DNA from: Onthomonas sp964456525 | GTDB lineage: Bacteria > Bacillota > Clostridia > Oscillospirales > Oscillospiraceae | Direction of reading: 5' to 3' | NCBI GenBank assembly: GCA_964456525.1 | Contig: CAYWAP010000057.1 | Span: 1-8,288 of the forward strand | Length of the DNA: 8,288 bases | Part shown: in pieces, positions 1-5,915 of the stretch | How positions within the stretch are numbered: position 1 is the first letter of the stretch | How the letters are laid out: each line of letters opens with the position of its first letter | The notes under the pieces: generated by a model | Database searches by the model: none | Seen by the model: only the letters and a program-made list of their open reading frames with translations | What the model was told of the DNA's origin: nothing | Translations under genes and position numbers: made by a program

Positions 1-23
1 ATCCTGAACGCTGTAACAGAGTC

Positions 24-51
24 ATTATAACACAATTTTCACGCTTGTAAA
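24..51 (-). promoter_or_regulatory. Candidate divergent promoter reading out of the window
   Basis: On the reverse strand a TTTACA -35 (51-46) is separated by 16 bases from a perfect TATAAT -10 (29-24). Transcription would start near position 17 and run left out of the window. Its gene or RNA cannot be seen. The region is AT-rich, so a chance match is possible. It would be divergent from the SRP RNA promoter. Confidence 0.35.
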
Positions 52-64
52 GGGGAGATCACGA

Positions 65-123
65 AAAAATTTTCGTAAATTTTCACGAAACCTCTTGCCA
101 AAACCGGAAAGCGAAGCTATAAT
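65..123 (+). promoter_or_regulatory. Strong sigma-A promoter of the SRP RNA gene with UP-like element
   Basis: A TTGCCA -35 (95-100) and a perfect TATAAT -10 (118-123) are separated by exactly 17 bases, which places the transcription start near 129-131. Just upstream, positions 65-90 are runs of A and T (two AAATTTTC-like tracts), in the place where an UP element contacts the RNA polymerase alpha subunit. A near-consensus promoter with an AT-rich upstream tract fits a highly expressed stable RNA. The same transcript may read through into dnaX, since no other clear promoter lies between the RNA and dnaX. Confidence 0.8.
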
Positions 124-130
124 ACTAGAC

Positions 131-265
131 AGCTTCGGCAGTCGGTGCGGTTACGGTCCCGCGCAACGGAGGCCCGTGAACCATGTCAGGCGGGGAACCG
201 AGCAGCATTAAGCGGTTTCCTTCGTGTGCCGCGGATCGCCGTCTCCAAACTGACTGCCGGAGTGT
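131..265 (+). ncRNA. ffs: Signal recognition particle RNA, short bacterial type
   Basis: This is the RNA scaffold of the signal recognition particle, which binds Ffh and targets nascent membrane and secreted proteins to FtsY. The conserved core is plain: GTGAACCATGTCAGG at 176-190, then stem CGG (191-193), GGAA tetraloop (194-197), stem CCG (198-200), then AGCAGCATTAAG (201-212) and GTGTGCCG further on. The apical stem differs from the E. coli TCC/GGA pair but keeps pairing, a compensatory change. The ends close as a helix: CGGCAGTC (136-143) pairs with GACTGCCG (252-259), extended by GGT/ACT. With the promoter ending at 123, the RNA is about 130 nt. There is no room for the Alu domain found in the roughly 270-nt B. 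subtilis form. The location directly upstream of dnaX matches other Bacillota. The exact ends are estimates. Confidence 0.92.
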
Positions 266-275
266 TTCTTTTTTT
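249..275 (+). terminator. Terminator of the SRP RNA
   Basis: The 3' arm of the closing helix of the SRP RNA (249-259, pairing with 136-146) is followed by a T-rich tract with seven consecutive T (269-275). The RNA's own terminal stem probably serves as the terminator hairpin. Some read-through into dnaX is likely because no separate dnaX promoter is evident. Confidence 0.6.
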
Positions 276-350
276 ACCAGTCGGACGCGTGTGTCCGAAT
301 TGTAGCGCGGCGGCATCTGTCTCCGTGCTCTTTCTTTATCTGCTCTGGCG

Positions 351-356
351 AGGAGG
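351..356 (+). promoter_or_regulatory. Ribosome binding site that fixes the dnaX start
   Basis: A perfect AGGAGG lies 7 bases before GTG 364 and only 1 base before the in-frame GTG 358. The spacing therefore selects GTG 364, giving the standard N-terminus MYQALYRKWRP. Confidence 0.9.
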
Positions 357-363
357 TGTGGCT

Positions 364-2265
364 GTGTATCAGGCGCTGTACCGGAAGTGGCGTCCCAAAG
401 GGTTTGATGATGTGGTGGGACAGGATCACATTACCCAGACATTGAAAAACCAGGTGATGACGGGACGGCTGAGCCATGCGTATCTCTTCACCGGCACCAG
501 AGGCACCGGTAAGACCACCTGTGCCAAGATTCTGGCCAAGGCGGTGAACTGCGAGCATCCGGCGGAGGGAAGCCCCTGCGGCGTCTGTTCTGCCTGCCTG
601 GGAATTGACAGCGGGGCCATTCTGGACGTGGTAGAGATGGACGCCGCCTCCAATAACGGCGTGGATCAGGTGCGCGCCCTCCGAGACGAAGCCGTGTACA
701 CCCCGGCAGCGGTCAAAAAGCGCGTGTATATTGTGGACGAGGTGCATATGCTCTCCACAGCCGCCTTTAACGCCCTTTTGAAGATCTTGGAGGAGCCGCC
801 GGAACATCTCATGTTCATTCTGGCAACCACAGAGCTGCACAAGGTCCCGGCTACGATTCTCTCCCGCTGCCAGCGCTTTTCCTTTAAGCGCATCCAGCCC
901 GCGGACATTCAAAATCGAATGCTGTATATCGCGCAAAACGAAGGGATTGACTTGACCCCGGACGGCGCGGCCCTGTTGGCCCGGCTGGCGGACGGCGCTC
1001 TGCGGGACGCCCTGTCCCTGCTGGATCAATGCGCGATCTCCGGAAGGCGGGTGGACAAGGAGGCGGTCTTAGACGCCCTGGGGCTGGCGGGAAACCTGCG
1101 GACAGCCCATCTGCTGGACGATATTCGCCGGGGAAAAACCGCAGAGGCCCTGACGGAGCTATCCAGCCTTTACGCAGCGGGAAAGGATGTCAGCGCGGTG
1201 CTGGACGAACTGGCGGCGCTGGTTCGGGATCTCCTGCTGCGCCAGACCGCCGGGGAACACGCCCACGCCCTGATGACAGGGGGCTATGACGAGGCCACCC
1301 TTTCCGCGCTGGAAAAGGGCCTGACCGCCCAGCGGCTGCTGCACATGCTGACATTGTTGCAGGACACCCTGTCCCGTTTGAAAAACAGCCCCAACCGCAA
1401 GACGGAGGCGGAGCTTTGTCTGATTCGCCTGTGCGACCGGCGGTTGGACGGCTCTGTGCTGTCCCTCTCCCAGCGGCTTTCCAAAGTGGAGGCGGCCCTG
1501 GCCGGAGGGCTTCCTCTCCAGGGAGATGCCGTCTCCGGGGCTCAGGAAGGGGCGCAGGTTGTACCCGAGCGGCCGGAGGAGGAACTGGCCCCGGCAACCC
1601 TTCCCCCCATTGAACCCCCTCTTCCGGCAGAGGAACCTCCGGCGGAGACGGACGCCCCGCCCCAGTGGGCCATGCCGCCGTGGGATCATGAACCGGAACC
1701 GATAGCCCCTGCCGTACAGCCGCCCCAGCGGCCAGCGCAAACGGCTGCGCAGCCAGTAGTGAGTCCCCAGCGCACCCGGCGGAGCCAGGCAAATCCGGTG
1801 CCCAGCGCTTCCAGTGGGGATGGTTCCGTGGGCGATTCGGCCTTTTGGGACGAACTGGCCCCCCACCTGAAAAACACCGTGGAGCACGGCTTATTTGGTT
1901 TTATCCAGAAGCAGATGGTAACGGGCAGCTACAAAGATGGCATATTGCACCTGTTTGCGCTGGATGAATTCATCCGCAAGCGGCTGATGATGGAGGTCAA
2001 CCGTCTGCCCCTGGAGGAAGCTGCCTCCGCCAAGGCGGGCAGACCGGTTCGTATCCAAGTCCAGGTGGGAAATCCCCCTCCGGCGTCCCCCCACAGGCCG
2101 GATGCGGCCCAAAACGGAGGCCCGCCGCCGATGCCGCCAGCAGAGCCGGACATGCCGCCTTTACCGGAGCCGCCGCCGGAACCGGTTCCCCCCGCCGGGG
2201 ACCCGATGGAAGAGCTGCTGGCCTTTGCCCAAGGCGAGGGGAAGGGAATTGTCGTTGTGGAGTGA
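364..2265 (+). CDS. dnaX: DNA polymerase III subunit gamma/tau (clamp-loader ATPase)
   Basis: This is the motor of the replication clamp loader. It hydrolyses ATP to open and load the beta clamp and tethers polymerases at the fork. The 633-residue product starts with the family signature MYQALYRKWRP. It has a Walker A GTRGTGKT (44-51), zinc-binding cysteines 63, 72, 75 and 78, Walker B/DExx VDEVH (124-128), sensor 1 ATT (154-156) and the SRC arginine-finger motif (167-169). The clamp-loader domains end near residue 365. A proline-rich linker (about 409-485) leads to a tau-type domain (about 490-569), a second proline-rich stretch (570-612) and a short conserved-looking acidic/hydrophobic tail (613-633). 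I saw no A-AAA-AAG slippery site like the E. coli one, so a frameshifted short form is not predicted. The open frame runs upstream to 145 through the SRP RNA, but the ribosome binding site and homology place the start at 364. ybaB follows 57 bases downstream. Confidence 0.97.
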   Translation: MYQALYRKWRPKGFDDVVGQDHITQTLKNQVMTGRLSHAYLFTGTRGTGKTTCAKILAKAVNCEHPAEGSPCGVCSACLGIDSGAILDVVEMDAASNNGVDQVRALRDEAVYTPAAVKKRVYIVDEVHMLSTAAFNALLKILEEPPEHLMFILATTELHKVPATILSRCQRFSFKRIQPADIQNRMLYIAQNEGIDLTPDGAALLARLADGALRDALSLLDQCAISGRRVDKEAVLDALGLAGNLRTAHLLDDIRRGKTAEALTELSSLYAAGKDVSAVLDELAALVRDLLLRQTAGEHAHALMTGGYDEATLSALEKGLTAQRLLHMLTLLQDTLSRLKNSPNRKTEAELCLIRLCDRRLDGSVLSLSQRLSKVEAALAGGLPLQGDAVSGAQEGAQVVPERPEEELAPATLPPIEPPLPAEEPPAETDAPPQWAMPPWDHEPEPIAPAVQPPQRPAQTAAQPVVSPQRTRRSQANPVPSASSGDGSVGDSAFWDELAPHLKNTVEHGLFGFIQKQMVTGSYKDGILHLFALDEFIRKRLMMEVNRLPLEEAASAKAGRPVRIQVQVGNPPPASPHRPDAAQNGGPPPMPPAEPDMPPLPEPPPEPVPPAGDPMEELLAFAQGEGKGIVVVE

Positions 2266-2322
2266 CCAACGGCGCGGCGATATTGATTGAAATCCACTGT
2301 TTGACGAAAGGAGTCGATTGCT

Positions 2323-2667
2323 ATGGCAAAAGGCTATAATAACCGTAATTTCCGAAATATGGGCGGCCTGAACATGAACATGATCCGCCAGGCACAGAAG
2401 ATGTCCAATGATATGCAGAAGACCCAGTCCAGCCTCCAGCAGCGGGAGTACACCGCCCAGTCCGGCGGCGGCGCCGTGAAGGTGGTTGTGACGGGGGCCC
2501 ATCAGATGAAGAGCATTTCCATCACGCCCGATGCCCTGGACCCCAACGATGTGGAATTCCTGCAGGATATGATTCTTGCGGCCGTCAACGACGCCATGAA
2601 GGCGGCGGACGACGACGCGGCGGACACGATGAATAAAATCACCGGCGGCCTGAACCTGGGGCTGTAA
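2323..2667 (+). CDS. ybaB: YbaB/EbfC family nucleoid-associated protein
   Basis: This is a small DNA-binding protein of the YbaB/EbfC family, whose members form dimers that bind DNA and associate with the nucleoid. The product is 114 residues, the usual size. Its core is typical: an N-terminal amphipathic helix with KMSNDMQKTQSSLQQ-type heptads, then the SGGGAVKVVVTG beta strand, then an acidic segment (DPNDVEFLQDMILAAVNDAMKAAD) and a GG-L-L end. The N-terminus (MAKGYNNRNFRNMGGLNMN) is rich in Asn, Gly and Met, as is common in the family. An AAAGGAG site (2307-2313) lies 9 bases before ATG 2323. It follows dnaX by 57 bases and is almost certainly co-transcribed with it. The unit is closed by a strong terminator, and recR, the usual next gene, is absent. 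Confidence 0.95.
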   Translation: MAKGYNNRNFRNMGGLNMNMIRQAQKMSNDMQKTQSSLQQREYTAQSGGGAVKVVVTGAHQMKSISITPDALDPNDVEFLQDMILAAVNDAMKAADDDAADTMNKITGGLNLGL

Positions 2668-2681
2668 CCGAACCAAACACC

Positions 2682-2724
2682 AAAAAGGAAGTGCGCACCC
2701 ACCTGTCCGGGTGCGCACTTTTTT
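2682..2724. terminator. Rho-independent terminator, probably bidirectional
   Basis: A 12-bp perfect stem (AAGTGCGCACCC at 2689-2700, GGGTGCGCACTT at 2709-2720) with an 8-base loop is followed by six T (2719-2724) on the forward strand, ending the dnaX-ybaB transcript. Read in reverse, the stem is followed by TTCCTTTTT (2690-2682), so it can also stop the convergent LysR gene transcript. It lies between the ybaB stop (2667) and the LysR stop (2759). Confidence 0.92.
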
Positions 2725-2758
2725 GCCGGAAACGCCAGCTCTTCCGCTTCCCTGCCTA

Positions 2759-3637
2759 TCATCGGACAAATTCCGCCACAAAATCCCGAAAAGCCTGGGC
2801 AGGGGGCGAAAGGGGGTGCCGCTTCGCGGAGGCCAGGTAAATGGTGCTCTGAACCGTCTGATGCGCCAGGGGAATCAGCTTCACCGGAAAGCTCTTCAGA
2901 AAATAGGCTTTTTGCAGCACGGCAACGCCAAAGTGGTTTGCCACCAGACCGGCGATGTCCTGGGCCTCCTGCACCTCATAGGCGATCTTGGGCATGCGGG
3001 GAAGCGCGGCGTAAATCTGGTCAATCTCAATGCGGATGGCGGCGTTTTTCGCAAAGAGAATGTGGGGTTCGTCCAATGTCTCCTCCAGGTCGATCTGGGT
3101 ACGGGCCGCCAGGGGATGGTTCTCCGGCACGACCAGAAAGAAGGGCCGCGTCTCCACCGGCAGGAACGTTATGTGTTTGGGGGCAGAATCGTAGGAGCAG
3201 AGCGCCAGGTCATAGCGCTGGCTCTCCAAGCCGTCCAACATCTCCCGGGTGGCGGCGGTGGAGAGGCGGAACTGGATCCCCTGTCCCATCGGGGTCTTCT
3301 GAAACGCGGAGATCAGCCTGGGCACCAGATCCGCTCCCAGACCGCGCAGAAAGCACAGATCCAGAGTCCCCTGCCCCCGGCCTAATTTCTGCATCCGGGT
3401 GACGCCGCGGTCCAGAATGGCCAGGGACGCCTCCACATCTGCCAGAAAATGCCGGCCGCATTTGGAGAGGATGACGTTGCGCCCGTCTTTTTCAAACAGC
3501 CCAACGCCCAATTCGTCCTCCAGGGCGGCGATGGCGTGGCTCAAGCTGGGCTGCGTAATGCCCAGTTCTTCCGCCGCCCGCGTATAGTGCTCCATGTGTG
3601 CCAAGGTGACAAAATAACGAAGATGATAAAGATTCAC
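2759..3637 (-). CDS. LysR-type transcriptional regulator
   Basis: This is a DNA-binding regulator of the LysR family, normally a tetramer that senses a small molecule and controls an adjacent divergent gene and itself. The 292-residue product is full length. The N-terminal winged helix (MNLYHLRYFVTLAHMEHYTRAAEELGITQPSLSHAIAALE, given here in two parts by position: strand and helix 1-17, helix-turn-helix about 18-37) is textbook, followed by a linker helix to about 90 and the two-lobed periplasmic-binding-like effector domain to the end. The start is GTG 3637, because AAGGAG (3651-3646) sits 8 bases upstream and this gives the usual MNLYHLRYF beginning. An earlier in-frame start at 3676 would add 13 residues with no support. 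It is divergent from a YczE/YitT-like membrane protein gene, its likely target, and convergent with ybaB. The effector cannot be told from sequence. Confidence 0.95.
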   Translation of the reverse strand: MNLYHLRYFVTLAHMEHYTRAAEELGITQPSLSHAIAALEDELGVGLFEKDGRNVILSKCGRHFLADVEASLAILDRGVTRMQKLGRGQGTLDLCFLRGLGADLVPRLISAFQKTPMGQGIQFRLSTAATREMLDGLESQRYDLALCSYDSAPKHITFLPVETRPFFLVVPENHPLAARTQIDLEETLDEPHILFAKNAAIRIEIDQIYAALPRMPKIAYEVQEAQDIAGLVANHFGVAVLQKAYFLKSFPVKLIPLAHQTVQSTIYLASAKRHPLSPPAQAFRDFVAEFVR

Positions 3638-3663
3638 GGGGGATACTCCTTGCAATTCATGCA

Positions 3664-3690
3664 AAATATCTATCAATTAGGGCGATATTT
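3664..3690. promoter_or_regulatory. Candidate LysR box (ATC-N9-GAT) nested in an inverted repeat
   Basis: TATC (3671-3674) and GATA (3684-3687) are separated by 9 bases, giving the classical LysR-type ATC-N9-GAT (T-N11-A) arrangement. An outer exact 7-bp inverted repeat, AAATATC (3664-3670) and GATATTT (3684-3690), overlaps it. It lies in the middle of the divergent intergenic region, upstream of the candidate promoter of the membrane protein gene. This is the expected place for autoregulation plus activation by the LysR protein. Confidence 0.5.
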
Positions 3691-3700
3691 GGAATTTGTA

Positions 3701-3729
3701 TTCATGGATGTTCTGTAGTATCCTATTAT
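3701..3729 (+). promoter_or_regulatory. Candidate promoter of the membrane protein gene
   Basis: A TATTAT -10 (3724-3729) is preceded at 17 bases by a poor -35 (TTCATG, 3701-3706) that overlaps the middle ATTCATG element. A weak -35 next to putative regulator sites would suit an activator-dependent promoter. The match is modest. Confidence 0.3.
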
Positions 3730-3767
3730 CACAGCAAAGACAAATTCATGCAAGGGAGAACCCTTTT

Positions 3768-4430
3768 ATGTGTAATAGGAAAATCATGTACGGCGAGTAC
3801 GCCTTGCTGGCGGCGCTGCTGTTGAACAGCCTGGGGGTTGAGATGCAGGTTAAGAGCGGGTTTGGCGTCTCCTGCATTTCCTCGGTCTCCTATGCGCTGA
3901 GCCATGTGTTTCCCGCATTGTCCTTTGGCACCTGGAACTACATCATTCAGATTGCGGTTTTGCTGGCGCTGGTGGGATGTACCAGAACATGGAAAAGCGG
4001 GTATGTGATTTCCATGGGCCTGTCGGTTGCCTTCGGAAAGCTGCTGGATGTTTACGCAGCGCTCCTTCCCGCGCCGGAAACTATGCCAGGCCGGATTCTC
4101 TGCTACGCAATCGGGTATCTGACCGTTTGCTTCAGCATCTGGATGCTCCAGCGCTGTCTGCTGCCCATCCTGCCCTTTGATGAATTCACACGGGATATGT
4201 CCGACTTCTTCCACATTCCCTTCAAAGGGTTTAAAACCGGTTTTGACGTATGCTGTTTGGTCTGTACGGTTTTGATCTCTCTGCTGGGCATCAGGCATCT
4301 GGTTGGCGTCGGCGCGGGCACATTTATCAGCGCCCTCTTTACCGGCAGCGTGACGGCCGCCATTGGTCAGATCATGGACCGCAAATGGCAGTTCCGGCTG
4401 CGCTATGTACACGCCGGCAGCTTTGCCTGA
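3768..4430 (+). CDS. YczE/YitT-like integral membrane protein
   Basis: This is a polytopic membrane protein of 220 residues resembling the YczE/YyaS/YitT group, whose biochemical role is unknown to me. Hydrophobic segments are visible at about 8-28, 57-72, 78-100, 108-135, 158-174 and 178-200, with loops rich in charged residues between them. The C-terminal half carries a KTGFD segment (156-160) and a GVGAGTFISALFTG segment (180-193) typical of this group. The start is ATG 3768, because AGGGAG (3753-3758) lies 9 bases before it. An upstream in-frame TTG at 3696 has no ribosome binding site. The gene is divergent from a LysR regulator across 130 bases and ends with the hairpin CTGACC-TTC-GGTCAG overlapping the stop codon. 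YczE-like genes are often paired with MocR/GntR-type regulators in Bacillota, as I recall, so a LysR partner is of interest. A transport role is only a guess. Confidence 0.85.
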   Translation: MCNRKIMYGEYALLAALLLNSLGVEMQVKSGFGVSCISSVSYALSHVFPALSFGTWNYIIQIAVLLALVGCTRTWKSGYVISMGLSVAFGKLLDVYAALLPAPETMPGRILCYAIGYLTVCFSIWMLQRCLLPILPFDEFTRDMSDFFHIPFKGFKTGFDVCCLVCTVLISLLGIRHLVGVGAGTFISALFTGSVTAAIGQIMDRKWQFRLRYVHAGSFA

Positions 4431-4528
4431 CCTTCGGTCAGACACACACTTTGCAAAGATTCGGACAAAGATCACTCCTCTTTCTCACTCTGTCCGATCT
4501 CCTGTCCCCCGTTAGACTTGGGGGCATC

Positions 4529-4571
4529 CGCGGAGGGCCGGCCAGGGCTCTCCGCGTTTCTTTCTGTCTTT
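4529..4571 (+). terminator. Candidate terminator downstream of the membrane protein gene
   Basis: An 11-bp stem with one G-T pair (4529-4539 with 4546-4556, arms beginning CGCGGAG and ending CTCCGCG) and a 6-base loop is followed by the T-rich tract TTTCTTTCTGTCTTT (4557-4571). It lies about 100 bases after the stop codon. The T tract is interrupted, so efficiency is uncertain. Confidence 0.6.
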
Positions 4572-4593
4572 GTGAACCATACTCCCGCGCCCG

Positions 4594-4625
4594 GAAAACA
4601 GAGCCGGAGACGAGACGTCTCCGGC
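4594..4625 (-). terminator. Terminator of the ROK regulator gene
   Basis: On the reverse strand a perfect 9-bp stem, GCCGGAGAC (4625-4617 read in reverse) with its complement (4611-4603), and a 5-base loop is followed by TCTGTTTTCC (4602-4593). It begins 9 bases beyond the ROK stop codon. On the forward strand the stem is followed by A and G, so it works only for the reverse gene. Confidence 0.8.
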
Positions 4626-4633
4626 AAATGGGG

Positions 4634-5758
4634 TCAAATATGGTCGATAAAATCGGAGATGAAGTGCAGCGCTACGCCGACGCAGGTGGACCAGCTCAGG
4701 TAACGGGCGAGCTTCAGGTAGTCCCCCGTGGTTTCAAAGGGACTGATGTTGCACAGGCGGAAGCGCAGGTCATCCAGGTAGGGCGTCATGTAATGCGCCA
4801 GCACACCCCCCAGGATGATGTCACAGTCCAAAACCATGCGGATATTGTTGATGCCGATGGCCAAATGATCCAGGTAATCGCTCCAGATCTTCTGGTACTC
4901 CATGTTGCCCGCTTCCAGCGCGGCAAAAAACTCCTCCCGGGTGATTCCCAGATCGGTGGAGATGCGCGCGGTGGAACAGTAAGCCTCCAGACAGCCCCGC
5001 CGTCCGCACAGGCAGCGCTGGCCGCCGGGAACAATGCACATGTGGCCAAACTCGCCGGAGCGGTGATGGCGGCCCATATAGCGGACGCCGTCCAACAGGA
5101 CTGCGCCGCCGACCCCCCGCTGCACGGACAGGTAGACCATGTTCTCGTGCTCCTGATGGTTCCACCACTCGGACACGCCGCCGGCATTCGCGTCATTTTC
5201 AATGAAACAATGATAGGGAATGTGCTCGGTCAGCTTGGTGATGGAAATGTCCCGGGAGGACAGCGTGCGGGACAGGGTGATGATTCCCCGCTTAGCGTCC
5301 GGAATGCCGGGCACTGCAATGCCAACGCCCAGCAGCCGGGAACGGTCTAATTCATTTTCGTCCAAAAAGGCTTCCAACGCCTTGGCAATATCATGGAAAT
5401 ATGCGTCGGTATCCTCGAAATTGCGCTCTATGGATTTCTGTGCCACGACCTTGGCACGCAGATCAATGCACACCAGGTGGATGTGGTACATGGAGAGCAT
5501 GATGCCGACGCTGATTTTTACGCCGGACGCGACGCCGATGGCCCGGGGTTTGCGGCCGCCGGTGGAGTCAAAGGTGCCCTGGGTTTCCAGCAGCCCGGCC
5601 TCCTGCAGCTCTTTCAGGTTTTGTCCGACGGTGGGGAGACTGAGGTTCAGGTTCTGCGCAACGTCCTGTTTGGTGACCGGCGTGTCAGAGGCATAAATGT
5701 ACCGGAACACGCGGTTGCGGTTCTGCTTGCGCAGCTCGGCGGTGTTAAAAGTTGGCAT
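4634..5758 (-). CDS. ROK-family transcriptional repressor (NagC/Mlc/XylR type)
   Basis: This is a predicted sugar-responsive DNA-binding regulator of the ROK family, 374 residues, near the usual 370-410. An N-terminal winged helix (about 14-60; TPVTKQDVAQNLNLSLPTVG is the helix-turn-helix core) is followed by the GGRKPR linker (67-72) and an actin-like ROK domain. The kinase phosphate motif DxGxT is missing at the start of this domain, as in repressors, while ENDAN (187-191, Asp189), GVGG (215-218) and GEFGHM (235-240) are kept. The zinc site is intact: His239, Cys249, Cys251 and Cys256, with the same spacing as in E. coli Mlc. The start ATG 5758 has AAAGGA (5773-5768) 9 bases upstream. No sugar transport or catabolism gene lies next to it in this window, so its ligand cannot be assigned. 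The upstream region contains candidate operator motifs, one over its own -35, suggesting autoregulation. Confidence 0.93.
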   Translation of the reverse strand: MPTFNTAELRKQNRNRVFRYIYASDTPVTKQDVAQNLNLSLPTVGQNLKELQEAGLLETQGTFDSTGGRKPRAIGVASGVKISVGIMLSMYHIHLVCIDLRAKVVAQKSIERNFEDTDAYFHDIAKALEAFLDENELDRSRLLGVGIAVPGIPDAKRGIITLSRTLSSRDISITKLTEHIPYHCFIENDANAGGVSEWWNHQEHENMVYLSVQRGVGGAVLLDGVRYMGRHHRSGEFGHMCIVPGGQRCLCGRRGCLEAYCSTARISTDLGITREEFFAALEAGNMEYQKIWSDYLDHLAIGINNIRMVLDCDIILGGVLAHYMTPYLDDLRFRLCNISPFETTGDYLKLARYLSWSTCVGVALHFISDFIDHI

Positions 5759-5877
5759 TTTTCATCATCCTTTGTCGAAGTGCAGCACAAATTTGCTGAG
5801 AGTTGGGTTGAAGTTCCGATACAAGGGCCTGGCAATGAGATAAGATCATCCATTCAGGCAGCCATATTTCCACATAT

Positions 5878-5905
5878 ATCATACCATACACAGGGGAAAA
5901 TGCAA
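5878..5905 (-). promoter_or_regulatory. Candidate promoter of the ROK regulator gene
   Basis: On the reverse strand TTGCAT (5905-5900) and TATGAT (5883-5878) are separated by 16 bases, and the -10 is preceded by TGG, an extended -10 pattern. The transcript would start near 5871, giving a leader of about 110 bases. The -35 is weak and lies inside an operator-like motif (5901-5915). Confidence 0.45.
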
Positions 5906-5915
5906 GCGTTTTTCA
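5901..5915. promoter_or_regulatory. Operator-like motif over the ROK -35 (cre/LacI-like)
   Basis: TGCAAGCGTTTTTCA has the TG...CG...CA layout of catabolite-responsive and LacI-family operators, but with one extra T and one mismatch to the cre consensus TGWAANCGNTNWCA. It covers the -35 of the candidate ROK promoter, where binding would repress. The true binding protein (CcpA-like, a LacI-family protein, or the ROK protein itself) is unknown. Confidence 0.35.

Larger units (their letters stand above)
3650..3753. repeat. Evenly spaced ATTCATG elements between the divergent genes
   Basis: ATTCATG occurs at 3655-3661, 3700-3706 and 3744-3750, that is with starts 45 and 44 bases apart (about four helical turns each). 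The outer two lie inside an exact 11-bp direct repeat AATTCATGCAA (3654-3664 and 3743-3753). The first also forms TTGCA-N5-TGCAA (3650-3664), which contains a T-N11-A pattern. The outer copies sit beside the ribosome binding sites of the LysR gene and the membrane protein gene. They are candidate binding sites for the LysR protein or another regulator. The function is inferred from position only. Confidence 0.5.

Noticed and set aside
281..298. Hairpin TCGGAC-N6-GTCCGA between the SRP RNA and dnaX
   Set aside because: It has only 6 bp and no T tract; possibly an RNA processing or stabilising element, but nothing supports a specific role.
145..363. Upstream extension of the dnaX reading frame
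   Set aside because: It runs through the SRP RNA gene and its terminator; the perfect AGGAGG at 351-356 and the conserved N-terminus fix the start at GTG 364.
712..722. Run of five A in dnaX as a programmed frameshift site
   Set aside because: Only five A, not the A-AAA-AAG heptamer, and it lies before Walker B, where a shift would destroy the ATPase.
274..1029. Reverse open frame (251 codons) opposite dnaX
   Set aside because: It overlaps the Walker A and B region of dnaX on the opposite strand and resembles no family I know.
4461..4497. Inverted repeat TCGGACA...TGTCCGA after the membrane protein gene
   Set aside because: The loop is 23 bases and no T tract follows; the hairpin at 4529-4556 is a better terminator.
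4250..5350. Long forward open frame (366 codons) opposite the ROK gene
   Set aside because: It starts inside the membrane protein gene, crosses two terminators and has no domain; the reverse ROK frame is clearly the gene.
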